Assembly: GCA_951802425.1 (NCBI GenBank)
Contig: OX637799.1
Location: 1,488,001 to 1,552,000, forward strand
Source: Clavaria fumosa
Taxonomy: Eukaryota > Basidiomycota > Agaricomycetes > Agaricales > Clavariaceae
DNA: 64,000 bases
Direction: 5' to 3'
Numbering within the stretch: the first letter of the stretch is position 1; the number at the start of each line of letters is the position of its first letter. The translations under genes and the position numbers were made by a program. Shown here piece after piece: positions 53,508 to 64,000 of this stretch. The notes below the pieces were generated by a model. The model did no database searches. It was not told the origin of the DNA and was given only the letters and a program-made list of their open reading frames with translations.

Positions 53508-56500
53508 TTAAGGCTGGGCGTCTCGACCTGCCAACTTCGCCTTGTCAGGGTATTGCTGGAAGAAGTCCCGGAGCAACAGTGCAACATTAGTGAGGTTGCG
53601 ACGAGGTTCCCAGGTGTTCTCCTCTGCAGGGTATCCTAACCACTTCACCAAATACTTCACTCCCCGTCCAACCTTCTTGACATCAAGAATTTCCTCCACC
53701 TCATACTCCAAGTGGTCATCGTCAATCATGGGGGGTGGGGGTGGAGGCAAGTTCTGGGAAGGGAAAGAGGGAGCAATATACGGGGTGAGTAGCAACTCAT
53801 TGAAAACCCGGTGAATGCGCCATGCTCGGGGGAGCTTGAGTCGGTATGCTGCTGGTCCAACCTTCTCTTCGATGGTGAAGGGTCCAGCCCGCTTGTTATC
53901 AAGCTTCTTGGATGGTCGATCCATTTTCAGGTTCTGGGTATCCAGCCAGACTAAGTCCCCCTTTGAGTATTCACGACTCGGGCGCTTTCCTTTATCATAG
54001 CTAGCCTTCATCGCATCTGCCGCCTTCCCCATTGCATCCCTGGCTGCTCTTCGGGATTCCGTGAGCTTGGCCATCCACTCGTCTGCTGCAGGGTTCACTT
54101 CAGAGGGCGGCCGGATACCACCATTCCAAGGGTGCCGGCCATACTCCAGATAGAAAGGTGTGAATCCAGTGGCTGAGTGCTCACGGTTATTGAGCGCGAA
54201 TTCGGCTGTGGATAGCCACTCTGCCCAATCATCCTGCAGATGGTCAACATAGGCCTGGAGATACACTTCAACCTCCTGATTGACCCGCTCTGTCTGTCCA
54301 TCTGTTTGTGGGTGGAAGGCAGTGCTCGGGTTCGCCTTAACTCCAATCATCCCATAAAACTCCCTCATGAATCTGGACACAAATTGGGTTCCCCAGTCAC
54401 TCACAACTTTCTGCGGGACTCCATGGTCGCGGAAGACCCTGTCTCGAAGGATCCGAGCAGCACCAAGTCCCGTGAGGTCAAGGCCAATAGCTTCGATGAG
54501 AGTTCGTTTCGTAAACTTGTCGACAATGACAAGGATCGCATTGTGACCACGTGAGAGGGGGAAAGGTCCAACAATGTCCCAAGAGATGACTGCCCAGGGG
54601 CTCTCAGGGACAGGGTGCGGATGGAGTGGAGCGGCGCGCCTGGTACGATCAGGCTTGATTCGTTGGCATGTCTCACATCCACCTGCATACCGATTGGAAT
54701 CCTTCACCATGCCCACCCACCAATAGGACCTCAGCAGAGCCGCCCTCAGTTTCCGTGGACCAGGGTGTCCTGCGATGGGGAGGTCATGCTCAAAGGCGAG
54801 CACTGCCTCATGTGCTTCTGGGGGCACCCAAGTGATTTCTGCCTTCCGCCAGAGTCCCATCCGATCTCTCGTCCACTCATCATCAAGCTCCTCCGGCTTC
54901 TGCACATATACCGCACTGTTTTTCTGGAGTAGCGTCTCCATCTCCGATGTGAACGATGTGCGGGTCTCAGCCTCTGGGAAGACCTGTACTGGTGCATCCT
55001 CCTCCACCATCTCTCCATAGTCTGGCCTCCGTGAGAGTGCATCTGCTTTCGTGTTTGACTTCCCAGTACGGTACTTGATCTCGAAGTCAAAGCACTGGAG
55101 CTCTCCAACCCAACGGACCTGCCTCGGTTTCAACTTCTGGGGCTTCCGGAAGTACTGGAGGTTAGCATGGTCCGTCCAGATTTCGATAGTCTCTTCCACC
55201 CCAATCAGGTAAGCCTGCCACTCGCGTAGTGCCCGGATTACAGCCAGGAACTCCTTGTCGTACACATCGTAATTCTTCTCAGCTGCAGTGAGGGCTTTGG
55301 AGATGTAGTCTACAACTCTCCAAGTCCCATCCACCTGCTGCTGTGAGAGAACTCCTCCAGTCGCCAAGTTGCTCGCATCTGTTTCTACCTTCCATCTCCC
55401 TTGGTCTTGTGGTAGAGCCAAGACCGGGGCTGATACTAGCGCCAGGCGGAGATCTTGGAAGGCTGCTTCCTCCTCCTCCTCCCATCTCCACGGGACTTTC
55501 CCTGTCAGCCGGAAGAGTGGTTTTGCCCGGGCAGAGAGATTTGGGATGTGCCAGCGGAGGTAGTTCAGCATCCCATTGAATCTTTGTACCTCTTTCACAT
55601 TTTTCGGTCTGGGCCAGTTACGGATCGCTGCGCCTTTAGCTGGGTCATGCTCTAGACGGTTGTGGGAGATCTTCATCCCCAGGAAGAAAACCTCACTCTT
55701 CTCGAACTCGCACTTGCTGAGTCTGAGACACAGGCCATTCTCCCCAAACTTCTTCAAGACCCGATCCATCCAATACCGATGTGTAGCCAAATCCTCTGCA
55801 AACACTATAACATCATCGACATAGGCTCGTACATGCCCCCCTGCAATCTCTTCTCTCAACACATGGTTCATGAAGCGCTGGAAGGTTGCAGGCGCATTCT
55901 GCAGCCCAAACCACATAACTGCCGGTTCGAAGAGTCCACGGGGCGTTAGGAAAGCACAGCGGTGCTGATGTTCTGGCCAGACCTGCATCGATGGGAAACC
56001 TCCCTTCGCATCAATCTTGGAATAGATGGTCGCCCCCTTTAACACATCCACAGTGTCTCGTATGAGGGGGAGGGGGTACTTGTCTTTGATTAGATACGAG
56101 TTCAGCCTAGAGTAATCGATAATCGGCCGCAGCTTGTCCTTCTCACGTTTGAAGAAGAAGGGGCTCGCGTACGGGGACTTCGAAGGTCGGATTCGTCCAG
56201 AAGCTAGCTGCTCATCCACCCAGCGATTCATTTCCACCATCTCTTCTCGCGTCAGAGAGTATAGCTTAGAGGAGAGGTGTCCAGGGTCTGTTTTAAACTC
56301 GATTTTGATATCAAAGTCAGGGCGGGAGCGGGGGAGCTCATCCCACTTTGCTTCACTAAAAACCAAAGGGTAGCGGCTGGGCCAATCAGGGGTAGGGCCA
56401 GTGTTGGGAAAACGGGTGTCCGGGATACTGGCCGAGGCCAGGGTACTTGCTTTTGGTGGACCTGAGGGTCGAACAGGGGACCGGTGGCTGTGTGGGGAGG

Positions 56501-57131
56501 AGGCACAGGAGTTGGGGCAGCGGGTGAGCCTTACTTCAGCTTTCACCCAGTCAATCTCTGGATTATGACGCTTTAGCCAATCATGCCCAAGGATCGCCGT
56601 GTGGGACTGAGTCTTCCCTAGCAGGAAGTGGATCCGCTCCTGGTGGTCGCCAACCGTCACAAGCAGCTCCATCCCATACCGGATCTTACCATCTCTGTTC
56701 TGTGTTCCATCCACATTATACATGGTGATTGGATTCAGCAAGGGAGATGGTTCCAATCCCACTTTTTTCGCCCACTCCAAGTCCATAAAGCAGTTGGTGC
56801 AGCCTGAGTCGACAAGGGCTTTCGTAGTTGCCCCTTTGCCAGTGCTGAGAGCCTCCAGGTGCACCTGGATGGAGAGCTCTCGGGGCATACGCAATAGGGT
56901 GTCCTTCAGCACCTCTGCAAGGTGCTTTGTTGGCTCCACTTGGCTGCTAGTCCCCTTTTCTCTTTTCGGTATTTCACTTTTAGCGGTTTCCGTTTCCGCT
57001 TTGTCCTTCACCTCAGCCCCAATCCGGGTGTGTCTCCGCTGCAAGATAGTGTATTTTGGGATACTAGCTGCGGGTACAGGGATGGGAGGGGGGCTGGGAT
57101 ATCTACTCCTGAGACTCCAGTTCGGACTCAC
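53508..57131 (-). CDS. pol: A3 Pol, intact
   Basis: 1,207-codon ORF. Protease DSGCTN, RT YVDDVIVFAED, RNase H TDASNLATGG, integrase zinc finger and D-D-E residues, chromodomain EEILDVKKVGRGVKYLVKWL. It is nearly identical to A2. One notable change is VVSDWGTQF for VVSDRGTQF beside the second catalytic Asp, which might reduce activity. It starts at GTG overlapping gag. Confidence 0.95.
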   Translation of the reverse strand: MSPNWSLRSRYPSPPPIPVPAASIPKYTILQRRHTRIGAEVKDKAETETAKSEIPKREKGTSSQVEPTKHLAEVLKDTLLRMPRELSIQVHLEALSTGKGATTKALVDSGCTNCFMDLEWAKKVGLEPSPLLNPITMYNVDGTQNRDGKIRYGMELLVTVGDHQERIHFLLGKTQSHTAILGHDWLKRHNPEIDWVKAEVRLTRCPNSCASSPHSHRSPVRPSGPPKASTLASASIPDTRFPNTGPTPDWPSRYPLVFSEAKWDELPRSRPDFDIKIEFKTDPGHLSSKLYSLTREEMVEMNRWVDEQLASGRIRPSKSPYASPFFFKREKDKLRPIIDYSRLNSYLIKDKYPLPLIRDTVDVLKGATIYSKIDAKGGFPSMQVWPEHQHRCAFLTPRGLFEPAVMWFGLQNAPATFQRFMNHVLREEIAGGHVRAYVDDVIVFAEDLATHRYWMDRVLKKFGENGLCLRLSKCEFEKSEVFFLGMKISHNRLEHDPAKGAAIRNWPRPKNVKEVQRFNGMLNYLRWHIPNLSARAKPLFRLTGKVPWRWEEEEEAAFQDLRLALVSAPVLALPQDQGRWKVETDASNLATGGVLSQQQVDGTWRVVDYISKALTAAEKNYDVYDKEFLAVIRALREWQAYLIGVEETIEIWTDHANLQYFRKPQKLKPRQVRWVGELQCFDFEIKYRTGKSNTKADALSRRPDYGEMVEEDAPVQVFPEAETRTSFTSEMETLLQKNSAVYVQKPEELDDEWTRDRMGLWRKAEITWVPPEAHEAVLAFEHDLPIAGHPGPRKLRAALLRSYWWVGMVKDSNRYAGGCETCQRIKPDRTRRAAPLHPHPVPESPWAVISWDIVGPFPLSRGHNAILVIVDKFTKRTLIEAIGLDLTGLGAARILRDRVFRDHGVPQKVVSDWGTQFVSRFMREFYGMIGVKANPSTAFHPQTDGQTERVNQEVEVYLQAYVDHLQDDWAEWLSTAEFALNNREHSATGFTPFYLEYGRHPWNGGIRPPSEVNPAADEWMAKLTESRRAARDAMGKAADAMKASYDKGKRPSREYSKGDLVWLDTQNLKMDRPSKKLDNKRAGPFTIEEKVGPAAYRLKLPRAWRIHRVFNELLLTPYIAPSFPSQNLPPPPPPMIDDDHLEYEVEEILDVKKVGRGVKYLVKWLGYPAEENTWEPRRNLTNVALLLRDFFQQYPDKAKLAGRDAQP

Positions 57132-58129
57132 TGGGCCTCGTCTCCAAAATCCGGCTCTTCAACAGGAGCCCTCTTCTCTCTCTCGAGCAAATCCAGGCGG
57201 TCTCGGAGCAGTGCGATCTCGTTCTCATAGTCCTCTGCACTACGTGCCTGGCTTTCCACGGCGCGGATCTGCGGCCTCGGGATATGCGGACGTGTGTCCT
57301 GGAGCTGGCAGTCTCTCACCATGTGACCAGCTTGGCCACATCGGAAGCAGGTGCGCAACACTCCAGGGGCACGGGCACGATCCACCACCATGGCATCACC
57401 GGCATTGGTGGGACGCGGCATGGTGGGAGGGGCAGGGGTGCGGGCCAGAGGCTGGGCCAGGAAGGGACAGGGGGCTGGGGCGAAGCGGGTTTGTTGAGGG
57501 AGGGGGCGGCTGGTTGCGGGCAGAGCAGGACGCACAGAGTTCTGTTGTGCGATGACTCCGTCGAGGCGATGCTGCTGAGCATCTAGCTTTTCGGCAAGTG
57601 CCTTCCACTGCACGTAGGTCTCTGGCATTGGCGAAACACCATAGACCTTTCCCACTAGCCTCCTGCTCAGATTCGACTCCAGCCAATGGACCAGGATGTC
57701 CGAATTGGCCACTTCTGTCATCCCTGCTCTTCGGAACATTGTTTCGAACTTTGCGAAGAACTCAGGTGCCGTCATGACACCCTGTTTCAACTTCGCAATA
57801 TCTGCGAGGGCAGTCGCACGGTCGTTCGGGTCATCGAACGCTCGCTTCATCTCTTCCACAAATTCTGCCCAGGTTCCAACCTCGTTGTTACCCAGGATTT
57901 CCTCTCCCTTCACATTTGCCCATTCTGCGGCAAACCCCTCACCAGTAATTTTGCTGAGGGTGTAGAGGACCTTTGCCAGGTCCGTGGCATAGATTATCGG
58001 ATTCGCCATAAACAGGAGGCGGAGCGACTGGAGGAATGTACGGAAATTTCTTTTTTGCCCATCGAATGGGGCGACGACTAAATCCAGCCTCGTGGCATGG
58101 ACTTCAGGCGGGGCGACGTGGTCAGCCAT
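57128..58129 (-). CDS. gag: A3 Gag, intact
   Basis: 333 aa from ATG 58129. Capsid domain (FRTFLQSLRLLFMANP, EEMKRAFDDPNDRA), Pro-rich linker, CCHC knuckle CFRCGQAGHMVRDC, and terminal Glu/Arg helix ending FGDEAQ. No damage seen. Confidence 0.95.
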   Translation of the reverse strand: MADHVAPPEVHATRLDLVVAPFDGQKRNFRTFLQSLRLLFMANPIIYATDLAKVLYTLSKITGEGFAAEWANVKGEEILGNNEVGTWAEFVEEMKRAFDDPNDRATALADIAKLKQGVMTAPEFFAKFETMFRRAGMTEVANSDILVHWLESNLSRRLVGKVYGVSPMPETYVQWKALAEKLDAQQHRLDGVIAQQNSVRPALPATSRPLPQQTRFAPAPCPFLAQPLARTPAPPTMPRPTNAGDAMVVDRARAPGVLRTCFRCGQAGHMVRDCQLQDTRPHIPRPQIRAVESQARSAEDYENEIALLRDRLDLLEREKRAPVEEPDFGDEAQ

Positions 58130-58782
58130 CACAGACCCTGGTGGTGGTGATGGGGTTTCGGGGACGTCGGTAACAGGGGAATCGGGGGGGAGCTGGGCTC
58201 GACCCGGTCTCGGACGCAGACGCTGTAAATAGAATTCCGGGCCTTGGGCACTCAGGATTTCTTCGATCTCTTAGCAGTCCTGTCCTCTCAGGCTGCTCTC
58301 TATGTATCTAGGTACTTATAGAACTCTTATTCTATAAAACTTGTTGCTAGCGTGGGGCCCAAATGGTGTCCCAGGTGGTCACTCCACAACTCCTAGTGAG
58401 TTGCCCGTGTGCCCTTCTGACAATGGTCACAGAGCAAGGGCCCTGTCCACTGGACCAGGAAACTACAGAAAAACTATGTATAGGGCCTTTCCGTGCCCTG
58501 TACACTACACGATTCACTGGTACGTAGCTGTAAAGCAAAGTTCCGGGCCTTTGGCACTCGGTGTCTCTTGGGGAGGGTCACAGTAGACTTCCTCTGGGTC
58601 TGGTCACGTGTATCTACACACAGTAAAAATTTCACACGGTTCTGTTGCACACCGTGGGCAGGGTAAAGAGAAAGAGGATGAGGGGGATAAGCTGTCACAG
58701 AGTGTGACAGTTTGAGATAGGGGTCCAGGCTAGCCGGGTTAGGACACGGGGCTAGGGCAGACAGGGGTTGATGTTAGTATTG
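58130..58782 (-). other. A3 untranslated leader
   Basis: 653 bp with the PBS motif next to the LTR. It is uninterrupted at TATAGGGCC, showing the empty site used by D1 in A2. Confidence 0.85.
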
Positions 58783-59087
58783 TGTCAGACTTAGTCTCAC
58801 GGTTCACACAACTTAACATAAGGTCGATGATGACGATACTAACATAAGGGGAAAAGGGTACAAGTAAGAAAGCGACATAGTATATATAGCGAGAGGTTCG
58901 GGAGTTGCCGGCGTTCCCACGCTCGGACCCCGTGCGTCACGTGATGCGTCCAGGCCCGGGTCACGTGATGTTCCCATTATGTAAGCCACCACCCGTTCGG
59001 GTCACGTGACTCGTCCGCAAACTTCCCGCAACTCTTTTGCAATCCTTTCTTGGCCTTTCCAACCTGCTTATGTAAGCGATCCTGACA
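58783..59087 (-). repeat. A3 5' LTR
   Basis: 305 bp with TATA box and three TCACGTGA palindromes intact. Followed by TGATG and the rest of the A4 gag. Confidence 0.95.
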
Positions 59088-59354
59088 TGATGCCATGTTG
59101 GTCGATCGTGCACGTGCCCCTGGAGTAGGACACGCCTGTTTCCGATGTGGCCAAGCTGGCCACATGGTGAGAGACTGTCTCCTCCCAGACACACGCCCAC
59201 AGATCCCGAGGCTGCAGGTCCGCGCCGTGGAAAGCCAGGCACGAAGTGCCGAGGACTACGAGAATCAGATTGCTTTGCTCTTAGACCATGTGGCGTTGTT
59301 GGAGAGAGAGAAGAGAGCTCCTACTGAGGAGCCGGATTTTGGAGATGAGGCCCA

Positions 59355-62300
59355 GTGAGTCTGAACTGGTGTCTCAAGAGTAGTCACCCCAGCCCCCCTT
59401 CCATCCCTGTGTCCGCAGTGAGTATACCCAAATATACAATCTTGCAGCAGAGACATACCCGAATTGAGGCTGAGGAGAAGGACAAAGCGGAAATGGAAAC
59501 TGCTAAGAGTGAAATACTGAAAAGAGAAAAGGGGACTAGCAGCAAAGTGGAGCCAACAAAGCGCCTTACAGAGGTGCTGAAGGACACCCTATTGCGTATG
59601 CCCCGAGAGCTCTCCATCCAGGTGCACCTGGAGGCTCTCAGCACTGGCAAAGGGGCAACTACGAAGCCCTTGTCGACTCAGGCTGCACCAACTGCTTTAT
59701 GGACTTGGAGTGGGCGAAAAAAGTGGGATTGGAACCATCTCCCTTGCTGAATCCAATCACCATGTATAATGTGGATGGAACACAGAACAGAGATGGTAAG
59801 ATCCGGTATGGGATGGAGCTGCTTGTGATGGTTGGCGACCACCAGGAGCAGATCCACTTCCTGCTAGGGAAGACCCAGTCCCACATGGCGATCCTTGGGC
59901 ATGATTGGCTAAAGTGTCATAATCCAGAGATTGACTGGGTGAAAGCTGAAGTAAGGCTCACCTGCTGCCCCAACACCTGTGCCTCCTCCCCACACAGCCA
60001 CCGGTCCCCTGTTCGACCCTCAGTTCCACCAAAAGCGAGTACCCTGGCCTTGGCCAGTATCCCGGACACCCATTTTCCCAACACTGGCCCTACCCCTGAT
60101 TGGCCCAGCCGCTACCCTTTGGTTTTTAGTGAAGCAAAGTGGGATGAGCTCCCCTGCTCCCGCCCTGACTTTGATATCAAAATTGAGTTTAAAACAGACC
60201 CTGGACACCTCTCCTCTAAGCTATACTCTCCGACATGAGAAGAGATGGTGGAAATGAATCGCTGGGTGGATGAGCAGCTAGCTTCTGGACGAATTCGACC
60301 TTCGAAGTCCCCGTGCGCGAGCCCCTTCTTCTTCAAACGTGAGAAGGACAAGCTGCGGCCAATTATCGATTACTCTAGGCTGAACTTGTATCTAATCAAA
60401 GACAAGTACCCCCTCCCCCTCATACGAGACACTGTGGATGTGTTAAAGGGGGTGACCATCTATTCCAAGATTGATGCGAAGGGAGGTTTCCCATTGATGC
60501 AGGTCTGGCCAGAACATCAGCACCGCTGTGCTTTCCTAACGCCTCGTGGACTCTTTGAACTGGCAGTTATGTGGTTTGGGCTGCAGAATGCGCCTGCAAC
60601 CTTCCAGCGCTTCATGAACCATGTGTTGAGGGAAGAGATTGCAGGAGGGCATGTCCGAGCCTATGTCGATGATGTTATAGTGTTTGCAGAGGATTTGGCT
60701 ACACATCGGTATTGGATGGATCGGGTCTTGAAGAAGTTTGGGGAGAATGGCCTGTGTCTCAGACTCAGCAAGTGCGAGTTCGAGAAGAGTGAGGTTTTCT
60801 TCCTGGGGATGAAGATCTCCCACAACCGTCTAGAGCATGACCCAGCTAAAGGCGTGGCGATCCGTAACTGGCCCAGACTGAAGAATGTGAAAGAGGTACA
60901 AAGATTCAACGGGATGCTGAACTACCTCTGCCAGCACATCCCGAACCTCTCTGCCTGGGCAAAACCACTCTTCTGGCTGACAGGGAAAGTCCCATGGAGA
61001 TGGGAGGAGGAGGAGGAAGCAGCCTTCCAAGATCTCTGCCTGGCACTAGTATCAGCCCCGGTCTTGGCTCTACCACAAGACAAAGGGAGATGGAAGGTAG
61101 AAACAGATGCGAGCAACTTGGCGACTGGAGGAGTTCTCTCGCAGCAGCAGGTGGATGGGACTTGGAGAGTTGTAGACTACATCTCCAAAGCCCTCACTGC
61201 AGCTGAGAAGAATTACGATGTGTATGACAAGGAGTTCCTGGCTGTAATCCGGGCACTACATGAGTGGCAGGCTTACCTGATTGGGGTGGAAGAGACTATC
61301 GAAATCTGGACGGACCATGCTAACCTCCAGTACTTCCGGAAGCCCCAGAAGTTGAAACCAAGGCAGGTCCATTGGGTTGGAGAGCTCCAGTGCTTTGACT
61401 TCAAGATCAAGTACCGTACTGGGAAGTTGAACACGGAAGCTGATGCACTCTCATGGAGGCCAGATTATGGAGAGATGGTGGAGGAGGATGCACCAGTACA
61501 GGTCTTCCCAGAGGCTGAGACCCGGACATCGTTCACATCGGAGATGGAGACGCTACTCCAGAAAAACAGCGCAGTATATGTGCAGAAGCCGGAGGAGCTT
61601 GATGATGAGTGGACGAGAGATCGGATGGGACTCTGGTGGAAGGCAGAAATCACTTGGGTGCCCCCAGAAGCACGTGAGGCAGTGCTCACCTTTGAGCATG
61701 ACCTCCCCATCGCAGGGCACCCTGGTCCACGGAAACTGAGGGCAGCTCTGCTGAGGTCCTACTGGTGGGTGGGCATGGTGAAGGATTCCAATCGGTATGC
61801 AGGTGGATGCGAGACATGCCAACGAATCAAGCCTGATCGTACCAGGCATGCTGCTCTGCTCCATCCACACCCTGTCCCTGAGAGCCCCTGGGCAGTCATC
61901 TCTTGGGACATTGTTGGGCCTTTCCCCCTCTCATGTGGTCACAATGCGATCCTTGTCATTGTTGACAAGTCTACAAAATGAACTCTCATCGAAGCTATTG
62001 GCCTTGACCTCACGGGACTTGGTGCTGCTCGGATCCTTCGAGACTGGGTCTTCCGCGACCATGGAGTCCCGCAGAAAGTTGTGAGTGACCGGGGAACCCA
62101 ATTTGTGTCCAGATTCATGAGGGAGTTCTATGGGATGATTGGAGTTAAGGCGAACCCGAGCACTGCCTTCCACCCACAAACAGATGGACAGACAGAGCGG
62201 GTCAATCAGGAGGTTGAAGTGTATCTCTGGGCCTATGTTGACCATCTGCAGGATGATTGGGCAGAGTGGCTATCCACAGCCGAATTCGTGCTCAATAACC

Positions 62301-62978
62301 GTGAGCACTCAGCCACCAGATTCACACCTTTCTATCTGGAGTATGGCCGGCACCCTTGGAATGGTGGTATCCAGCCACCCTCTGAAGTGAACCCTGCAGC
62401 AGACGAGTGGATGGCCAAGCTCACGGAATCCCGAAGAGCAGCCAGGGATGCAATGGGGAAGGTGGCGGATGCGATGAAGGCTAGCTATGATAAAGGAAAG
62501 CGCCTGAGTCGTGAATACTCAAAGGGGGACTTAGTCTGGCTGGATACCCGGAACCTGAAAATGGATCGACCATCCAAGAAGCTTGACAACAAGCGGGCTG
62601 GACCCTTCACTATCGAAGAGAAGGTTGGACCAGCAGCATACCGACTCAAGCTCCCCCAAGCATGGCGCATTCACCAGGTTTTCAATGAGTTGCTACTCAC
62701 CCCGTATATTGCTCCCTCTTTCCCTTCCCAGAACTTGCCTCCACCCCCACCCCCCATGATTGACAATGACCACTTGGAGTATGAGGTGGAGGAAATTCTT
62801 GATGTCAAGAAGGTTGGACAGGGAGTGAAGTATTTGGTGAAGTGGATTAGGATACCCTGCAGAGGAGAACACCTGGGAACCTCGTTGCAACCTCACTAAC
62901 GTTGCACTGTTGCTCCAGGACTTCTTCCAGCAATACCCTGACAAGGCGAAGTTGGCAGGTCGAGACGCCCAGCCTTAA
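59355..62978 (+). pseudogene. pol: A4 Pol, multiply broken
   Basis: Same domain order as A1. Breaks: a one-base deletion near 59663 in the protease (ACGAAGCCC where others have ACGAAAGCCC), TGA at 60236-60238 before EEMVEMNRW, TGA at 61979-61981 after VIVDKSTK, and a one-base insertion near 62845 in the chromodomain (VKWIRIP for VKWLGYP). The three stops I could compare with intact copies, including the one in gag, replace CGA. RT YVDDVIVFAED and the integrase motifs are otherwise recognisable. Confidence 0.93.
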
Positions 62979-62989
62979 GAGGGGGGTGA

Positions 62990-63294
62990 TGTCAGGATCA
63001 CTTACATAAGCAGGTTGGAAAGGCCAAGAAAGGATCACAAAAGAGTTGCGGGAAGTTTGTGGACAAGTCACATGACCCGGATGGGTGGTGGATTACATAA
63101 TGGGAAAATCACGTGACCCGGGCCTGGATGCATCACGTGACACACGGGGTCCGAGCGTGGGAATGCCGGCAACTCCCGAAGCGTTTGCTATATATACCAT
63201 GTCATTTTCTTACTTATACCCTTTTCCCCTTATGTTAGTATCATCATCATCGACCTTATGTTAAGTTGTGTGAACCATGAGACTAAGTCTGACA
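62990..63294 (+). repeat. A4 3' LTR
   Basis: 305 bp after the PPT GAGGGGGGTGA. Followed by TAACC. It is the last element before RTT109 and could supply a promoter reading toward that gene (TATA CTATATATAC near 63189). Confidence 0.93.
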
Positions 63295-63692
63295 TAACCC
63301 CCCTTTCTACATACCTTTTCCTTTGAACTTATGACCATGTACAAGGCACACCTGCACATTGGTGCTGCTCAGCAGCCCAGCAGAGACAGTGGAGACACAG
63401 GAGTAAATACATCAGTAGCATACTCTAACATAGGGCAATGCCCCAAAATGAGTATAAACAGGAAAAAAAAAAAGGATGAAGGTGGAAGCAGGTGAGTAGG
63501 CATGGGCCTGAAGGGACAAAATTGTGGCCATGAGGCCAGCAATCTAGCGGCTGGTTTCCAATGTGCTGTGACACTTTGGATTAGAGTACACTCTACTACA
63601 TATGCCATGAAAGCTGCGTGAGAAAGAAATGCTCAATTTAGCCATGATGTTTAAAAACGTTTGGTCGGTAAAGCAAACAACCTCAAACACAC
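63295..63692 (+). other. 5' flank of RTT109
   Basis: Unique, moderately AT-rich DNA with a run of 11 A near 63463. No ORF I can support. Should contain the promoter and 5' UTR of the next gene. Confidence 0.6.
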
Positions 63693-64000
63693 ATGAACCT
63701 GCGCGACGCTCTGCTCAACGCCATCGACGCTCTCCCAGTCTTCCGCGGCTTCCACCTCCACGTCCTCGTCTCCGCGCCCCGGCGGCACACCGCGCTCTTC
63801 CCCTTCGCACACCCGCGCCCCAAGACCTACCTCCAGGACGTACTCATCCTCCTCTCCGAGCACGCGCTCGTCCCGGCCGACGATGCGAGGCGCGCGTTCG
63901 TCGCCGCCATCGAGGCGCACGTGTACACGCTGCCCACGACGGCGTGTGCGGTGCTGTACATCTCCAAAGTGGATACGACGGGCCAGGGGCAGGGGCCGTC
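63693..64000 (+). CDS. RTT109: Histone acetyltransferase RTT109, N-terminal part
   Basis: ATG at 63693 opens a frame that runs off the window (102 codons seen). It has the pattern of the fungal p300-like acetyltransferase that modifies histone H3 Lys56 with Asf1/Vps75 during replication. Seen are RDALLNAIDALP, FHLHVLVSAP, a KTYLQDVLILLSE strand and the conserved block FVAAIEAHVYTLP followed by LYISKVDTTGQ; yeast Rtt109 has a matching LEVYVYVT / FVSKADTNGY block. It is very GC-rich with strong codon bias, unlike the transposons. No intron so far. The assignment rests on these blocks only. Confidence 0.8.
   Translation, partial: MNLRDALLNAIDALPVFRGFHLHVLVSAPRRHTALFPFAHPRPKTYLQDVLILLSEHALVPADDARRAFVAAIEAHVYTLPTTACAVLYISKVDTTGQGQGP

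Larger units (their letters stand above)
53192..59087 (-). mobile_element. GypA copy A3, coding-complete
   Basis: 5,896 bp with TSD TGATG (53187-53191 and 59088-59092). Its LTRs differ at three of 305 positions, all transitions. Gag and pol are fully open, and LTRs, PBS and PPT are all in place. It is the best candidate for an autonomous GypA element in the window. Confidence 0.95.
52456..59357 (+). pseudogene. gag: A4 gag, split by A3
   Basis: First part 52456-53191, second part 59088-59357. The N-terminus resembles GypD gag (MADHVAPPAAQPMRLDLSVA), while the middle resembles GypA, so it is mosaic or intermediate. A TGA at 53077-53079 replaces CGA after LPIAS. A3 inserted at TGATG in the Pro-rich linker. 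The zinc knuckle CFRCGQAGHMVRDC follows in the second part, ending FGDEAQ. Confidence 0.9.
51499..63294 (+). mobile_element. GypA copy A4, interrupted by A3
   Basis: TSD TAACC at 51494-51498 and 63295-63299. Without A3 it measures about 5,895 bp. LTRs, leader, gag and pol are colinear with A1, but both genes carry stops and frameshifts, so it is dead. It holds A3 in the gag Pro-rich linker in the opposite orientation. Its insertion lies about 400 bp upstream of RTT109. Confidence 0.95.

Noticed and set aside
63369..63608. 79-codon minus-strand ORF upstream of RTT109
   Set aside because: No recognisable motif; contains a poly-Phe stretch encoded by an A run.

Overview
The window is nuclear DNA of a basidiomycete fungus, most likely a mushroom-forming Agaricomycete. 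The evidence is 43-60 nt introns, a GDP-L-fucose synthase relic at the left edge, the start of a fungal-type RTT109 gene at the right edge, and almost everything between them being LTR retrotransposon. Most of the window is one nest of Ty3/Gypsy elements inserted into each other and then cut up by two inversions.

Layout: 1-1251 GDP-L-fucose synthase fragment plus a doubtful minus-strand gene; 1353-1916 a six-copy 94-bp minisatellite; 2187-5216 a decayed hAT transposase gene; 5295-51190 the main nest; 51191-51498 unassigned DNA; 51499-63294 a second nest (copy A4 holding copy A3); 63295-63692 intergenic; 63693 to the end RTT109.

I use these family names. GypA is a chromodomain Gypsy with 305-bp LTRs: copies A1 24923-30818, A2 34790-45453, A3 53192-59087, A4 51499-63294, and A5 split between 6978-10156 and 47057-50309. 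GypD is a sister of GypA with 289-bp LTRs: D1 40083-44845, the relic D2, and an older relic R. GypB is about 9 kb with ~225-bp LTRs and an extra 704-codon ORF after integrase. GypC (14244-24127) is intact, has 918-bp LTRs, and carries a spliced gene on the opposite strand. There is also a 555-bp solo LTR (E).

Target-site duplications and reading frames that rejoin across insertions give the history. R is oldest; D2 abuts it; A5 sits in the LTR of D2 (TSD TTTTT); GypB sits in the reverse transcriptase of A5 (TSD GCTGC). GypB was then hit by GypC (GCGG), A1 (ACCCG) and A2 (AGTTC). D1 entered A2 (ATAGG), solo LTR E lies in A5 (GCTCC), A4 entered unique DNA (TAACC) and A3 entered A4 (TGATG). A1, A3, and A2 without D1 are each exactly 5,896 bp.

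Two inversions are visible. One flipped 30819-34789 by exchange between the oppositely oriented 3' LTRs of A1 and A2; both TSDs and the LTR marker bases are swapped. The other flipped about 5298-13274 between two CCTAGG palindromes, splitting the gag of GypB. Undoing both on paper gives one GypB element with continuous frames.

The most notable content is the 440-aa, five-exon antisense gene of GypC with a Zn2Cys6-like cysteine cluster, and the extra ORF of GypB. D1 is also notable: it has identical LTRs and one long ORF, but has lost its protease.
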